A stretch of 64,000 nt of DNA from Flavobacterium sp. W4I14 (GTDB lineage: Bacteria > Bacteroidota > Bacteroidia > Sphingobacteriales > Sphingobacteriaceae): NCBI GenBank assembly GCA_030817875.1, contig JAUSZU010000001.1, positions 5,890,001 through 5,954,000 of the forward strand, in the 5' to 3' direction. A program made the position numbers and the translations under genes. The notes below the pieces were generated by a model. It was not told where the DNA came from. It ran no database searches and worked only from the letters and a program-made list of their open reading frames with translations. Positions within the stretch are counted from its first letter, which is position 1; every line of letters starts with the position of its first letter. Positions 50,942 to 60,088 of the stretch are shown here, piece by piece.

Positions 50942-51466
50942 ATGAGACACGGTAAAAAAGTAAACCACTTAGGTAGAACCGCAAGCCACAGAAAGGCGAT
51001 GTTAGCTAACATGGCTTCATCACTTATTTTGCACAAAAGAATTACAACAACTTTAGCTAAAGCTAAAGCCTTACGTACTTATGTTGAGCCAATTATCACT
51101 AAATCAAAAAATGATACTACTCACTCACGTCGTACAGTATTTGCTTATTTACAAGATAAAGAAGTAGTAACAATCTTATTTCGCGAAATTGCTGAGAAAG
51201 TTGCAAACCGTCCAGGTGGTTACACTCGTATCATTAAATTAAACAACCGTTTAGGTGATAACGCTGAAATGGCTTTAATTGAATTGGTAGACTACAATAC
51301 AGTTTACGGTAAAGATGCAGAGGTTAAAGAAGAGAAGAAAACAACTCGTCGTGGTAGAAGTAAAGCTACTGCTGCACCTAAAGCTGCTGAAGCGAAAGCT
51401 GAAGTTGCCGAAGAAGTTGCTCCTGCTGAAGAAGCTCCTGCTACTGAAGAACCAAAAGGAGAATAA
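50942..51466 (+). CDS. rplQ: 50S ribosomal protein L17 (bL17) with Ala/Glu-rich tail
   Basis: The first ~120 residues are ordinary L17 (MRHGKKVNHLGRTASHRKAM, LANMASSLILHKRITTTLAKAKALR, NRPGGYTRI). From about residue 128 a tail of some 45 residues is made of Ala, Glu, Lys and Pro (AAPKAAEAKAEVAEEV). It is the last gene of the supercluster and is followed by a terminator. Confidence 0.97.
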   Translation: MRHGKKVNHLGRTASHRKAMLANMASSLILHKRITTTLAKAKALRTYVEPIITKSKNDTTHSRRTVFAYLQDKEVVTILFREIAEKVANRPGGYTRIIKLNNRLGDNAEMALIELVDYNTVYGKDAEVKEEKKTTRRGRSKATAAPKAAEAKAEVAEEVAPAEEAPATEEPKGE

Positions 51467-51485
51467 TTTTATTCACCTTAAGATC

Positions 51486-51520
51486 AAAAAAGTCCTGTTC
51501 GAAAGAGCAGGACTTTTTTT
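51486..51520 (+). terminator. Rho-independent terminator of the S10-spc-alpha cluster
   Basis: aaaaaagtcctgttc (51486-51500) pairs with gagcaggactttttt (from 51505) through a gaaa loop, one G-U, followed by Ts. Confidence 0.92.
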
Positions 51521-51558
51521 ATGCCGTTTTTTGCTGTCGGATGTTATTCTGTGGCTTC

Positions 51559-51639
51559 AGATGTTACCATCTGACGGATACCTAGGATTATAAATGACTT
51601 GAGCAACTGATTAATTTTTTGTGTCAGATGGTAACATCT
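51559..51639. repeat. 17-bp perfect inverted repeat with 47-nt spacer
   Basis: agatgttaccatctgac (51559-51575) and gtcagatggtaacatct (51623-51639) are exact reverse complements. Each arm also carries the internal inverted pair cagatg/catctg. The stretch 51521-51807 has no gene; it contains this element, the next repeat and a LacI-type palindrome. The layout is like a small non-autonomous mobile element, but no target duplication was identified. Confidence 0.75.
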
Positions 51640-51666
51640 AACACCACTATGAATCTATGGCATAAC

Positions 51667-51720
51667 TTCATTAGGCGCACGATAGCTCCTAATGAACTAT
51701 TGACCAATGAACTATTGAAC
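51667..51720. repeat. Inverted and tandem repeats (ttcattagg/cctaatgaa; aatgaactattgac x2)
   Basis: ttcattagg (51667-51675) pairs with cctaatgaa (51688-51696) with a 12-nt loop. It is followed by two tandem copies of a 15-nt unit, aatgaactattgacc (51691-51705) and aatgaactattgaac (51706-51720). Confidence 0.7.
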
Positions 51721-51729
51721 CAAATAAAT

Positions 51730-51739
51730 CAAACGTTTG
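51730..51739. promoter_or_regulatory. LacI-type operator-like palindrome before the glycoside-hydrolase-like gene
   Basis: caaacgtttg is identical to 7791-7800, including the left flank aat. It lies 69 nt before the start codon, a good place for an operator. Confidence 0.4.
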
Positions 51740-51807
51740 TCTCATTTTTTCATTACATAGCTTTATTTTAGCTAGGTATCTATAAATTAGCCGAAAACAA
51801 ATTTAAA

Positions 51808-54777
51808 ATGAAATTTAGGCTTTTTTTATTACTCTGTCTTTTCGGGCAGCTATCTCTTAATGCGCAAACACTAAAATACACCAATGGTAACAATGCATGG
51901 AATCCTGATTCGTTAGGTAACCATAGGGTTGTTGTGCAGTTTGCTGGCACAGGTAAAATTGCCCATGCTAAAATCGATTGGCGCCGGAGAGATGAACATC
52001 CAGAACTAAAAGGAGTCATCGTACAAGATGCCAGTGGCAAAATTGTTTCAGTAGTGGGCACAGATAAATTGACGAGAGAAAGTGCTGATATTTATTTCGA
52101 AGCACCTGGAGCGGGAAAATACTATGTTTATTACCTCGCTTATAAAAATGAGGGAAGAAGTAACTATCCGAAAGGAGTATACTTAAAGCCCAAACAGGCT
52201 GACCAGGCATGGTTAACAGTGGCAAAACAGGTTAAAGTGAATACATCTGTTGTAGAGATCCAATCTATCGATGCTTTCAACTCTTTTTATCCAATGGAAA
52301 TAATTGCAACTGGCAAAGAAACCGCTGCAATAAAGGCCAAATATGCTTCAGAAGCTTTTGTCGTTTTTCCAGAGGACAGAATGTTTCCAATCAAAATGCA
52401 GAACGATTTACCTTATCGTTGGGTACAAAAAGGTGCTGCAAATACTTTTACAGGATCGGCTGGCAAAGGTGAAAATTATGCTTTTCAATTAGGTGTATTT
52501 GCTTTGAAAGAGCTGAAAAATGTAGTGGTTAGCTTCGGTGATTTAAAAAATGCAGCTGGAAAAGTAATTTCTTCAAAATATATCAATTGCCTAAATACCA
52601 ATGGAACAAGTTATGATAACAAACCTTTGGTTGAAACTGTAAATGTAGGCTCTGGCAAAATTCAGCCGATGTGGATTACGGTTAATATTCCTAAAAATAC
52701 AGCTGCAGGTATTTATGTTGGAAAATTTACGGTTAAAGCCAATGGGAAATCGAAAGTAATCGATGCCAAAATTACAGTAGGTACCGAAGTTTTAGCTGAT
52801 GCTGGGGTAGGAACCCCGGATAAACAGACCCGCTTAACTTGGCTAAATTCGACTTTAGCACAAGCAAACACGGTTGTAGCACCATATACGCCACTAACGG
52901 TTGATGGGAATGTAATCTCGCTTTTAGGTAGAAAGTTCGAAATCAACGCCGATGGTTTTCCTAAGCAAATTCAAACATTCTTCAATGCAGAGATGACGGC
53001 TTATAGCGAAAAACCTAATAATATCCTGGCAGAACCTATCCACTTTCACTTTTTTAATACGCCAAAAACACAAGAGAAATTTGTACCAAGCGATTTTCAG
53101 ATCACCAGTAAAGAGGCTGGAACGGTAAAATGGAAGGCCACCAATACTTCTGAAAACCTGAAAATGGATTTAGAAGGTGCTTTAGAGTTTGATGGCTATG
53201 TACACTATGTAGTTAAAGTAACTGCTTTAAAAGATGTCGGATTCAGTAATGTCGATTTCCATATCCCTTTTGATAAGAATTCTACAAAATATTTGATGGG
53301 CTTAGGTGAAAAAGGTGGCGTTAGACCAGATACCGTAAAATGGAAATGGGATGTGGCGAATAAAAACCAGGATGCCGTTTGGATCGGGAATGTAAATGCA
53401 GGCCTTTATTACAACTTAAGAGACGAAAACTATGTTCGCCCGCTTAATACTAATTTCTATCTTCAAAAGCCCTTATTATTGCCTAAATCGTGGGGTAATG
53501 GAGATAAAGGTGGTATCCAGATCAATGTTAAAGGCAGTTCGATGCTGGCCGACAATTTTACCGGCGCAAGAAGCATGAAAAAAGGCGATGTGCTTTATTA
53601 TAATTTCAATTTATTGATTACACCTTTCCATTTACTTAATACCGATTTTCAATGGGATAACCGTTTCTACCATAAGTATGGTGATTTAGATACGATCAAA
53701 GCTAAAGGTGCAACAGTAGTGAACATTCACCATGCTACGCCAATTAACCCTTGGATCAATTATCCATTTATCGAATGGAAAAAGATGAAAGATTATATCG
53801 GTAATGCACACTCGAAAGGTTTAAAAGTTAAAATTTATAACACTGTTCGTGAGCTTTCTAACCATGCATACGAGTGGCCGGCTTTAAGAAGTTTAGGTAC
53901 TGAAGTATATTCTCCTGGTAAAGGAGGAGGATTTAGCTGGTTGCAGGAACATTTAGATTCCAATTATATTGCTGCCTGGTTTGTTCCTGAAATAAAAGAC
54001 GCAGCCGTAATTAACAGCGGAATGAACCGTTGGCACAACTATTACGTAGAAGGAATGAATTGGTTGGTAAACAACGTTGGGATTGATGGTGTTTACCTGG
54101 ATGATGTGGCATTTGACCGTGTAACCATGAAGCGTATAAAACGTGTGTTGACACAGGATAACCACCCTGGTATTATCGACTTGCACTCTGCCAATCAATA
54201 CAATAAAAGTGACGGCTTTAACAATAGTGCCATTTTATATCTGGAACATTTTCCTTATTTAAACCGTTTATGGTTTGGCGAATATTTCGATTACCAAAAA
54301 AACAATCCCGATTTCTTTTTAACAGAGGTAAGCGGAATACCTTTTGGATTAATGGGAGAGATGTTACAGGATGATGGAAACCCTTGGCGTGGTATGATTT
54401 ATGGCATGACAAGCCGCTTGGGTTGGTCTGATAAAAGTGACCCAAAACCATTATGGAAAGCCTGGGATAATTTCGGCATAAAAGGATCTGAGATGATCGG
54501 TTACTGGAGCGAAAACTGTCCGGTTAAAACCGATAATGCAAAAGTACTGGCAACTGTTTACAAACAAAAAGGTAAAACAATGATTGCATTGGCAAGCTGG
54601 GCAGAAGGAGATGTAAAGGTTAACTTAACTATCGACTGGGCCAAGCTGGGTTTAGATGCCGGTAAAGTAAAAATAGCAGCCCCTGCAATTGATAAGTTCC
54701 AAACATCGGGAAGTTATCCTGATGGAAAATCTGTCCCCGTTGAAAAAGGAAAAGGTTTGATTTTGATAGTGGAGTAG
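51808..54777 (+). CDS. Secreted glycoside-hydrolase-like protein (DUF6067/GH123-like architecture)
   Basis: The 989-residue protein has a signal peptide (MKFRLFLLLCLFGQLSLNAQ) and N-terminal beta-sandwich domains (to about 600). A TIM-barrel-like domain follows with VVNIHHATPINPWINYPFIEWKK, HSKGLKVKIYNTVRELSNHA, NVGIDGVYLDDVAFDR (about 760-775) and FFLTEVSGIPFG. A small C-terminal beta domain ends at LILIVE. The DD of YLDDVAFDR is a likely catalytic or binding site. The general build is like glycoside hydrolases with DUF4091/DUF6067 modules; the specificity is unknown. A LacI-type palindrome upstream suggests sugar-controlled expression. Confidence 0.75.
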   Translation: MKFRLFLLLCLFGQLSLNAQTLKYTNGNNAWNPDSLGNHRVVVQFAGTGKIAHAKIDWRRRDEHPELKGVIVQDASGKIVSVVGTDKLTRESADIYFEAPGAGKYYVYYLAYKNEGRSNYPKGVYLKPKQADQAWLTVAKQVKVNTSVVEIQSIDAFNSFYPMEIIATGKETAAIKAKYASEAFVVFPEDRMFPIKMQNDLPYRWVQKGAANTFTGSAGKGENYAFQLGVFALKELKNVVVSFGDLKNAAGKVISSKYINCLNTNGTSYDNKPLVETVNVGSGKIQPMWITVNIPKNTAAGIYVGKFTVKANGKSKVIDAKITVGTEVLADAGVGTPDKQTRLTWLNSTLAQANTVVAPYTPLTVDGNVISLLGRKFEINADGFPKQIQTFFNAEMTAYSEKPNNILAEPIHFHFFNTPKTQEKFVPSDFQITSKEAGTVKWKATNTSENLKMDLEGALEFDGYVHYVVKVTALKDVGFSNVDFHIPFDKNSTKYLMGLGEKGGVRPDTVKWKWDVANKNQDAVWIGNVNAGLYYNLRDENYVRPLNTNFYLQKPLLLPKSWGNGDKGGIQINVKGSSMLADNFTGARSMKKGDVLYYNFNLLITPFHLLNTDFQWDNRFYHKYGDLDTIKAKGATVVNIHHATPINPWINYPFIEWKKMKDYIGNAHSKGLKVKIYNTVRELSNHAYEWPALRSLGTEVYSPGKGGGFSWLQEHLDSNYIAAWFVPEIKDAAVINSGMNRWHNYYVEGMNWLVNNVGIDGVYLDDVAFDRVTMKRIKRVLTQDNHPGIIDLHSANQYNKSDGFNNSAILYLEHFPYLNRLWFGEYFDYQKNNPDFFLTEVSGIPFGLMGEMLQDDGNPWRGMIYGMTSRLGWSDKSDPKPLWKAWDNFGIKGSEMIGYWSENCPVKTDNAKVLATVYKQKGKTMIALASWAEGDVKVNLTIDWAKLGLDAGKVKIAAPAIDKFQTSGSYPDGKSVPVEKGKGLILIVE

Positions 54778-54791
54778 TTCATATAAGTTTT

Positions 54792-54872
54792 CGTCATTGC
54801 GTGGCACGAAGCAATCTTAATGCGCTAAAAGGTAGCGATAGTTGTAGGATTGCTTCGTGCCTCGCAATGACG
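54792..54872. repeat. Long inverted repeat (cttcgtgcctcgcaatgacg type)
   Basis: Two 25-nt arms (54792-54816 and 54848-54872) are complementary with one mismatch, separated by 31 nt and followed by a run of Ts. It lies between convergent genes and may terminate the plus-strand transcript. The word ttcgtgcctcgcaatgacg is a common extragenic repeat in Bacteroidota. Confidence 0.8.
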
Positions 54873-54881
54873 ATTTTTTTG

Positions 54882-55514
54882 TTATACCTTCACATTCTCC
54901 ATTCCGTACTGCTTCAGTACATCAGCAGGAACACCTGCCCACTGGTTTGGCGCATTACCTACATAACCAATATCTTTTACACCAATTTCTGTAGTGTAAA
55001 AACCTGATGCGGTTAAGTTTCTCATTCTATTGAAAAAAGTTACACCCGCCTGCATTTCCGGTCTGGCTTTTTTAGGGTATGCAATTTCATCTACAATTGA
55101 AATTTGTTGATCCTCGGATGCCTCAACAAATGATTTTTGAAATTTATTAAAGCTGTACACATCCAGCCATTTCAGACCACCACGCATGGGTACTTTATGT
55201 TCCGGGATATCTTTTACAATAAATTCGATAAACTCCGGCACTTTAGCATCAGATGCACTACCCGATACATCATCTTTAGGAATAATAATGTCGGCAAGAA
55301 CTGTAATGGTAGCCATTTCATGTTTAGTGAAAAAGGTTTCAGCTTTTAATTTCTTATCACGGTCTATTTCCCACTGCTCTCTTCCGGCTTCTTTTGCGGT
55401 TTCTTCTGGTGCAGCTACTTCGGTTTTTGTTCCAGGTTGTTTACAGGCATCGAGCAGCACGGTTGTGCTGATGGCTGTTAAACCTAAGGCTTTTAGTGAA
55501 TCACGTCTGTTCAT
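54882..55514 (-). CDS. Gluconate 2-dehydrogenase subunit 3 family protein
   Basis: The 210-residue protein begins MNRRDSLKALGLTAISTTVL, a Tat-like signal ending in LLDAC, so it may also be lipidated. The domain (FFTKHEMATITVLADIIIPKDDVSGSA, VPEFIEFIVKDIP) matches the small subunit that accompanies GMC dehydrogenases. Through its Tat signal it can carry the flavoprotein partner across the membrane. It lies 11 nt after the GMC gene on the same strand. Confidence 0.9.
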   Translation of the reverse strand: MNRRDSLKALGLTAISTTVLLDACKQPGTKTEVAAPEETAKEAGREQWEIDRDKKLKAETFFTKHEMATITVLADIIIPKDDVSGSASDAKVPEFIEFIVKDIPEHKVPMRGGLKWLDVYSFNKFQKSFVEASEDQQISIVDEIAYPKKARPEMQAGVTFFNRMRNLTASGFYTTEIGVKDIGYVGNAPNQWAGVPADVLKQYGMENVKV

Positions 55515-55525
55515 TTGGTAATTCT

Positions 55526-57262
55526 TTAAATGTTTTGTTTTTTCTTCTGAGCTAAAATATATTCGGCGGTACGCATGGATAGTGCCAGGATTGTCCAGGT
55601 GGCATTTTTATCACCTTGTTGAACAAACGGCCCCGCATCAACCACAAACAGGTTTTTACAGTCGTGCGCCTGGCAATATTTATTCAAAGCCGATTTTTTA
55701 GGATCGTCGCCCATGCGGATGGTCCCAACTTCGTGAATAATTTTTCCAGGGTTAAGTAAGCCGTAATTGGTATCTGCGCCCTGAATTTCGGAAGTAACCA
55801 CGGCACCCATTTCTTTCATAATCGAAAGAAAGGTTTCCTGCATGTGCTTAGCTTGTAGGATTTCATCCTTGTCCCATTTGTAGTTAAACCTTAAAACCGG
55901 AATACCATATTTATCCACCGTGTCCGGATCAATTTCACAGTAGTTGTCTTCTCTCGCAATTGCTGTTCCACGACCGGCCATGCCAACGCCAGTGCCGTAG
56001 AAACGGCGATAATCATCCTTTAACGATTTTCCATAACCTCCGGCTTCTTTCATTTTGCCATCTCTGCCAGGTACCATTCCGTTCATTTGGGCTACACCGC
56101 CACCAAAGCCGTATGCAGGCATACCCATGCCGCCCCAATATTCGATATGGTAACCCCGTGGGAAGTTTAGTTTACGGTTATCTAACCACCACGGCGAATA
56201 GATATGTACACTGCCCAAACCATCTTCATTGTAACGTTTTCTGTCCATTAACTGCGGAAGAAAGCCCGAAACACTTGCCCCGGTAGAATCGTGCAGGTAT
56301 TTTCCAACCACACCACTGCTATTGGCCAGGCCATTTGGGTGAGAAGTTGATTTTGAATTTAATAATATACGGGCCGATTCGCAGGCACTGGCACCTAAAA
56401 TAACCAGTTTGCCATTTACCTGATATTCTTGCAGGTCTTTACGGTTTACGTATGAGACGCCTTTTGCAGTACCATCCTTATCCGTAATAACTTCACGCAC
56501 CATGGCATCAGTAATTACAGTGAGGTTTCCTGTTTTTACTGCAGGATTTACCAAACATGACGATGATGAAAAATCGCCATACACTTTGCAGCTTCTTCCG
56601 CACTGACCGCAGTAGAAACAAGGTGCACGATCGCTGTTATTCGGTAAGGCTTCGGTAAGCACAGATCCACGACCGGTAATTACCTTTACCCCTGCTTTTT
56701 CTGCGCCTTTTTTGATGAAAAGTTCGTTTAACCTTGGTTTTGGTGGTTTCATAAAGATTCCGTCTGGCTCATTCTCTAAACCCTCTGCCGTTCCATAAAT
56801 ACCGATCATGCGGTCAACTTTATCGTAGAATGGTTTTACATCGGCGTAGGTAATAGGCCAGGCATCTGTTAAACCATCTTTAGGTTTAAAATCGTCCGGA
56901 CCCATCCGTAAAGAAATTCGTCCCCAGTGATTGGTACGGCCACCAAGCATCCGCGAACGGAACCATTCGAATTCGCTTTTGTTTTTCTGGGTATAAGGCT
57001 CGCCTTCTAATTCCCATCCTCCATATGAAGCATCAAAATCTCCAAATGGACGCGTTGTGCTGGCACCACGACGGGGAGATTCCCAAGGCCATTTTAATTG
57101 ATGTGAATCTAATCGCGGATCGAAATTTTGACCAGCTTCGAGCATTAAAACCTTTTGACCTGCATGTGCCAGAACATATGCAGCCATTCCGCCTCCCGCA
57201 CCTGAGCCAACAACAATGGCATCATAAACGGTAGGCGATTTTTTTATCTGAAAGTCACTCAT
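55526..57262 (-). CDS. GMC family FAD-dependent oxidoreductase
   Basis: The 578-residue protein has the FAD-binding GSGAGGGMAAYVLAHAGQKV (19-38), LEAGQNFDPR, and the GMC C-terminal region with HEVGTIRMGDD and LFVVDAGPFVQQGDKNATWTI. A cysteine cluster APCFYCGQCGRSCKVYGDF (about 207-225) is typical of the sugar-oxidising branch and may hold an iron-sulfur centre. It lacks a signal peptide and probably rides with the subunit 3 partner. Related pairs oxidise sugars or make 3-keto-glycosides; the acceptor cytochrome is not in the window. Confidence 0.9.
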   Translation of the reverse strand: MSDFQIKKSPTVYDAIVVGSGAGGGMAAYVLAHAGQKVLMLEAGQNFDPRLDSHQLKWPWESPRRGASTTRPFGDFDASYGGWELEGEPYTQKNKSEFEWFRSRMLGGRTNHWGRISLRMGPDDFKPKDGLTDAWPITYADVKPFYDKVDRMIGIYGTAEGLENEPDGIFMKPPKPRLNELFIKKGAEKAGVKVITGRGSVLTEALPNNSDRAPCFYCGQCGRSCKVYGDFSSSSCLVNPAVKTGNLTVITDAMVREVITDKDGTAKGVSYVNRKDLQEYQVNGKLVILGASACESARILLNSKSTSHPNGLANSSGVVGKYLHDSTGASVSGFLPQLMDRKRYNEDGLGSVHIYSPWWLDNRKLNFPRGYHIEYWGGMGMPAYGFGGGVAQMNGMVPGRDGKMKEAGGYGKSLKDDYRRFYGTGVGMAGRGTAIAREDNYCEIDPDTVDKYGIPVLRFNYKWDKDEILQAKHMQETFLSIMKEMGAVVTSEIQGADTNYGLLNPGKIIHEVGTIRMGDDPKKSALNKYCQAHDCKNLFVVDAGPFVQQGDKNATWTILALSMRTAEYILAQKKKQNI

Positions 57263-57457
57263 TGATTATGGTTAGCTATTTTTATATAATCTAATCTAAA
57301 GCTTAATTTTTTGAAATAAAAGTGTTCGGCTATTTTGGAATCAATATAGATAATATTGCCCATGCGTATTTCTAAATCGTATTACGTCAGCGCTTGATTA
57401 GCCGTTTTTAATCAAATAAATCCTAAAATGGTCGCTCTATTGTTACATTATCACGGA

Positions 57458-57491
57458 TTTGTTCTGCACCGGATAAACTTGATTATCTTTG
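57458..57491 (+). promoter_or_regulatory. Candidate promoter of the methyltransferase gene at 57507
   Basis: TTTG (57458-57461) and TATCTTTG (57484-57491) are separated by 22 nt, slightly longer than usual. The ATG follows 15 nt after the -7 box. Confidence 0.45.
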
Positions 57492-57506
57492 TTGTTAAAA
57501 TTATTT

Positions 57507-58694
57507 ATGCCAGTGTTAGAATACATAGAACAATTTACCATAGCTTTAAAAGAAAGCCTGAATGCAGCAACTTTTGTAAAGGTATCTTTAGGGAACTACA
57601 AAGGTGAAGAAGAAGCATTAAAGCAGATTCTTATCCGCAAGGTTGTGATTAAACGTGAAGATAAACTGGCCTTTACCTATCGCTATAAAACCCGCGATGT
57701 GGTAAAAAACTATGCAGTTGATGAAGCAATAGATTTGATTGCTGATTATCTGGAAAAAGGTTTTAAAATCGGTACTTTGTTTACCACCGAAAAGGATCTG
57801 ATTTTGGAGGAACTGAACAACGGTAAAGTTATTTTTAGGGAAAGCAAAGCATCAAGTGTAGCAGCGCCGTCGGCCAACCACGATAAACAAAAAGCGAGGT
57901 TGATTAAACCTGAGGCGAAATCATATTTGACTGAACTGAAAATTACCGATGCAGAAGGGAAAGTATTCAAAAATGCGCAGGATAAATTCCGCCAGATTAA
58001 CCATTATATCGAAATTTTAAGTTCTTTAATTAAAGAGCTGCCAGAAGGAGCCATTAAAAAGGTGGCTGATATGGGTTCAGGCAAGGGGTATTTAACTTTT
58101 GCATTATACGATTATCTGCATTCCATTTTAAAACTGGAAACTGAAGTTATAGGAGTGGAATATAGGCAGGATATGGTTGATTTGTGTAACCAGGTTGCTG
58201 TTAAATCTGCTTTTGATAGACTGAATTTTGTTCAGGGAACGATTGAAGATTATAATGCTGAGGATGTGAATCTCTTAATTGCGTTACATGCCTGCGACAC
58301 CGCTACAGATGATGCTATTTTTAAGGGGATTAAAGCCAGTGCCGAACTGATTGTTGTTGCGCCTTGTTGCCACAAACAGATCCGTAGAGAGATTGAGCAA
58401 CATAAAGTGAAGAATGATGTTTCGTTTTTAACTAAATATGGCATCTTTTTAGAACGCCAGGCCGAAATGGTTACAGATGGAATCCGTGCCTTGATCTTAG
58501 AATACTTCGGATATAAAACCAAAATTTTCGAATTCATTTCGGATGCGCATACACCTAAAAATGTGCTTGTGGTGGGGATAAAAGGCAAAGCGCATAGTGC
58601 AGAGAAGAGAGCAGATGTTTTACAGAAAATTAAAGCAAGTAAGGAATATTTTGGGATTGGTTATCATCATTTGGAACGGTTGTTGGAGTTGTAG
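57507..58694 (+). CDS. SAM-dependent methyltransferase (Methyltransf_32-like)
   Basis: The ATG at 57507 gives 395 residues; a TTG at 57489 is less likely. The N-terminal half is a separate alpha/beta domain. The C-terminal half carries motif I VADMGSGKGYLTFALYDYL (about 186-204), VIGVEYRQDMVDLCN, NLLIALHACDTATDDAI and APCCHKQIRRE. The HACDTATD and CCH motifs are marks of the Methyltransf_32/GSTCD-like group, thought to act on RNA. It is single and divergent from the GMC operon. Confidence 0.82.
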   Translation: MPVLEYIEQFTIALKESLNAATFVKVSLGNYKGEEEALKQILIRKVVIKREDKLAFTYRYKTRDVVKNYAVDEAIDLIADYLEKGFKIGTLFTTEKDLILEELNNGKVIFRESKASSVAAPSANHDKQKARLIKPEAKSYLTELKITDAEGKVFKNAQDKFRQINHYIEILSSLIKELPEGAIKKVADMGSGKGYLTFALYDYLHSILKLETEVIGVEYRQDMVDLCNQVAVKSAFDRLNFVQGTIEDYNAEDVNLLIALHACDTATDDAIFKGIKASAELIVVAPCCHKQIRREIEQHKVKNDVSFLTKYGIFLERQAEMVTDGIRALILEYFGYKTKIFEFISDAHTPKNVLVVGIKGKAHSAEKRADVLQKIKASKEYFGIGYHHLERLLEL

Positions 58695-58719
58695 ATTTTA
58701 TTGAAAAATTGAATATCAT

Positions 58720-59451
58720 ATGAAATTACGCTTTATCATCATCCTGTTACCTTTTCTCATTTCTTGTAAACCTAATAAACAATTAGGGGATGGAATTTTT
58801 GATCTAAATGATTTCTCCTTTAACTTAAATGCAGCGCATTTATATGAAAAATCGTTAAAAGGGCAAATCACCGACAATTATTATTCGCAGGTTGATACTA
58901 GTTTTAATACAGCAGAGGGAAACGATCATAAAAGTGTTGTAGGAATTCATTATATCATGAATATTAATAAAGAAATAGATACAATAGCAAAACTTAAAAA
59001 TGTCTATTTTTTTAAAGTTGAATCGGTAACCGATGCAAAACAAAATCTGATGATGATTTCGGCTGAGGGAAATGCTGGCTTTAAGCAACAAATGAGCCTC
59101 GTTAAACAATTAACAGTAGAATATGGAAAGCCAAAAGTTATTCAGCATATTAGTGGTTTCACAACATTTACCTGGAGATTATCTGACAGAATTATTCAAA
59201 TAAATGGTGAAATGATTCCTGATTATGAAAATGATAAGAATGCAAAAGACGGTTTTTTAAATCCCATTGGGGGATTTCTTAAGACTGATAATTTTGAAAA
59301 AGATCACGTTGCAAAAATCTTTGTATATGTTTTTAATATTGATCATGAAGAACTTTTGGAAAAATATGCCGAACAGTGGCAAATTTCAAATGATAATAGT
59401 ACACCCTATTTATATGATGCCAATAAAATGATTACTTCGCCATTTAACTAA
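58720..59451 (+). CDS. Lipoprotein of unknown function
   Basis: The 243-residue protein has a short lipoprotein signal (IILLPFLISC, Cys16). The mature part has a repeated beta pattern and a segment AEGNAGFKQQMSLVKQLTVEYGKPKVI, but no family is recognised. It starts 25 nt after the methyltransferase. Its stop overlaps the end of the convergent L,D-transpeptidase-like gene by 4 nt. Confidence 0.7.
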   Translation: MKLRFIIILLPFLISCKPNKQLGDGIFDLNDFSFNLNAAHLYEKSLKGQITDNYYSQVDTSFNTAEGNDHKSVVGIHYIMNINKEIDTIAKLKNVYFFKVESVTDAKQNLMMISAEGNAGFKQQMSLVKQLTVEYGKPKVIQHISGFTTFTWRLSDRIIQINGEMIPDYENDKNAKDGFLNPIGGFLKTDNFEKDHVAKIFVYVFNIDHEELLEKYAEQWQISNDNSTPYLYDANKMITSPFN

Positions 59452-60023
59452 GTATAAATCCACAGCAGCACTGATTTTTTCCTGGTTTTGAGCAACGCAT
59501 CAATCTTTCGCATGGTACTGTCTGACAAAACGGGGCAGCCAGCACTTTGTCCGAATAAAGTTTGGGGGTAAATTTCCTGGTTGGGAACAGGCGTGTAGGA
59601 ATGTAAAACCACGATCCGTTTAAAAGCGTTACTGTTCGTTTTTTCTAGTCCATACATTTTATAATGAATTTTGATTCCCCAGTTGCTGTATGAACGGCCT
59701 TTAACTTTGTATTTACCTAATGAAGTACAATAACTCCCTTCTTTGTTGCTGAAAACCGGTTTTGTTGGCGTACTGCCGGCACCAACACCATGGGCACAAA
59801 GCCCCTTGATGGTGATTTCTTGTTTGTTAAAATCGTAAACAAAAATTCTGTTTTTGCCGGAATGGATACTCATATCAACCATGATAGCGATTGTGGTATC
59901 CATCGTATTTTTCTTACAGAAGTCTAATGCATCCTTAATTCTGTATGCACTTATTTCATTATTGGCCCTGGGTTTAAAACCGAACAATGTAAACAAGATA
60001 AGGAGAGCGGATAGCTTATGCAT
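59448..60023 (-). CDS. Secreted L,D-transpeptidase-like protein (YkuD_2 family)
   Basis: The 191-residue protein has a signal peptide (MHKLSALLILFTLFGFKPRA) and the murein L,D-transpeptidase catalytic domain: IAIMVDMSIHSGKNRIFVYD (46-64), GSYCTSLGKYKVKG, VVLHSYTP (H141) and the active-site GQSAGCPVLS with Cys163. Such enzymes cross-link or process peptidoglycan peptides. The YkuD_2 branch is common in Bacteroidota. Confidence 0.85.
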   Translation of the reverse strand: MHKLSALLILFTLFGFKPRANNEISAYRIKDALDFCKKNTMDTTIAIMVDMSIHSGKNRIFVYDFNKQEITIKGLCAHGVGAGSTPTKPVFSNKEGSYCTSLGKYKVKGRSYSNWGIKIHYKMYGLEKTNSNAFKRIVVLHSYTPVPNQEIYPQTLFGQSAGCPVLSDSTMRKIDALLKTRKKSVLLWIYT

Positions 60024-60049
60024 ATAAGTTGATGGGGCTAGGAACTTCT

Positions 60050-60081
60050 TATGTAGGTTGGTGTTGACACCAACCTACATA
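60050..60081. repeat. Perfect 15-bp inverted repeat
   Basis: tatgtaggttggtgt (60050-60064) and acaccaacctacata (60067-60081) are exact reverse complements with only 2 nt between. It has no T-run, so it looks like a REP-type palindrome between two minus-strand genes. Confidence 0.75.
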
Positions 60082-60088
60082 ATCGAAC

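Noticed and set aside
51315..51593. Leu/Lys-rich frame over the end of rplQ
   Set aside because: It is the +1 shadow of the Ala/Glu/Lys-rich L17 tail and runs through the terminator.
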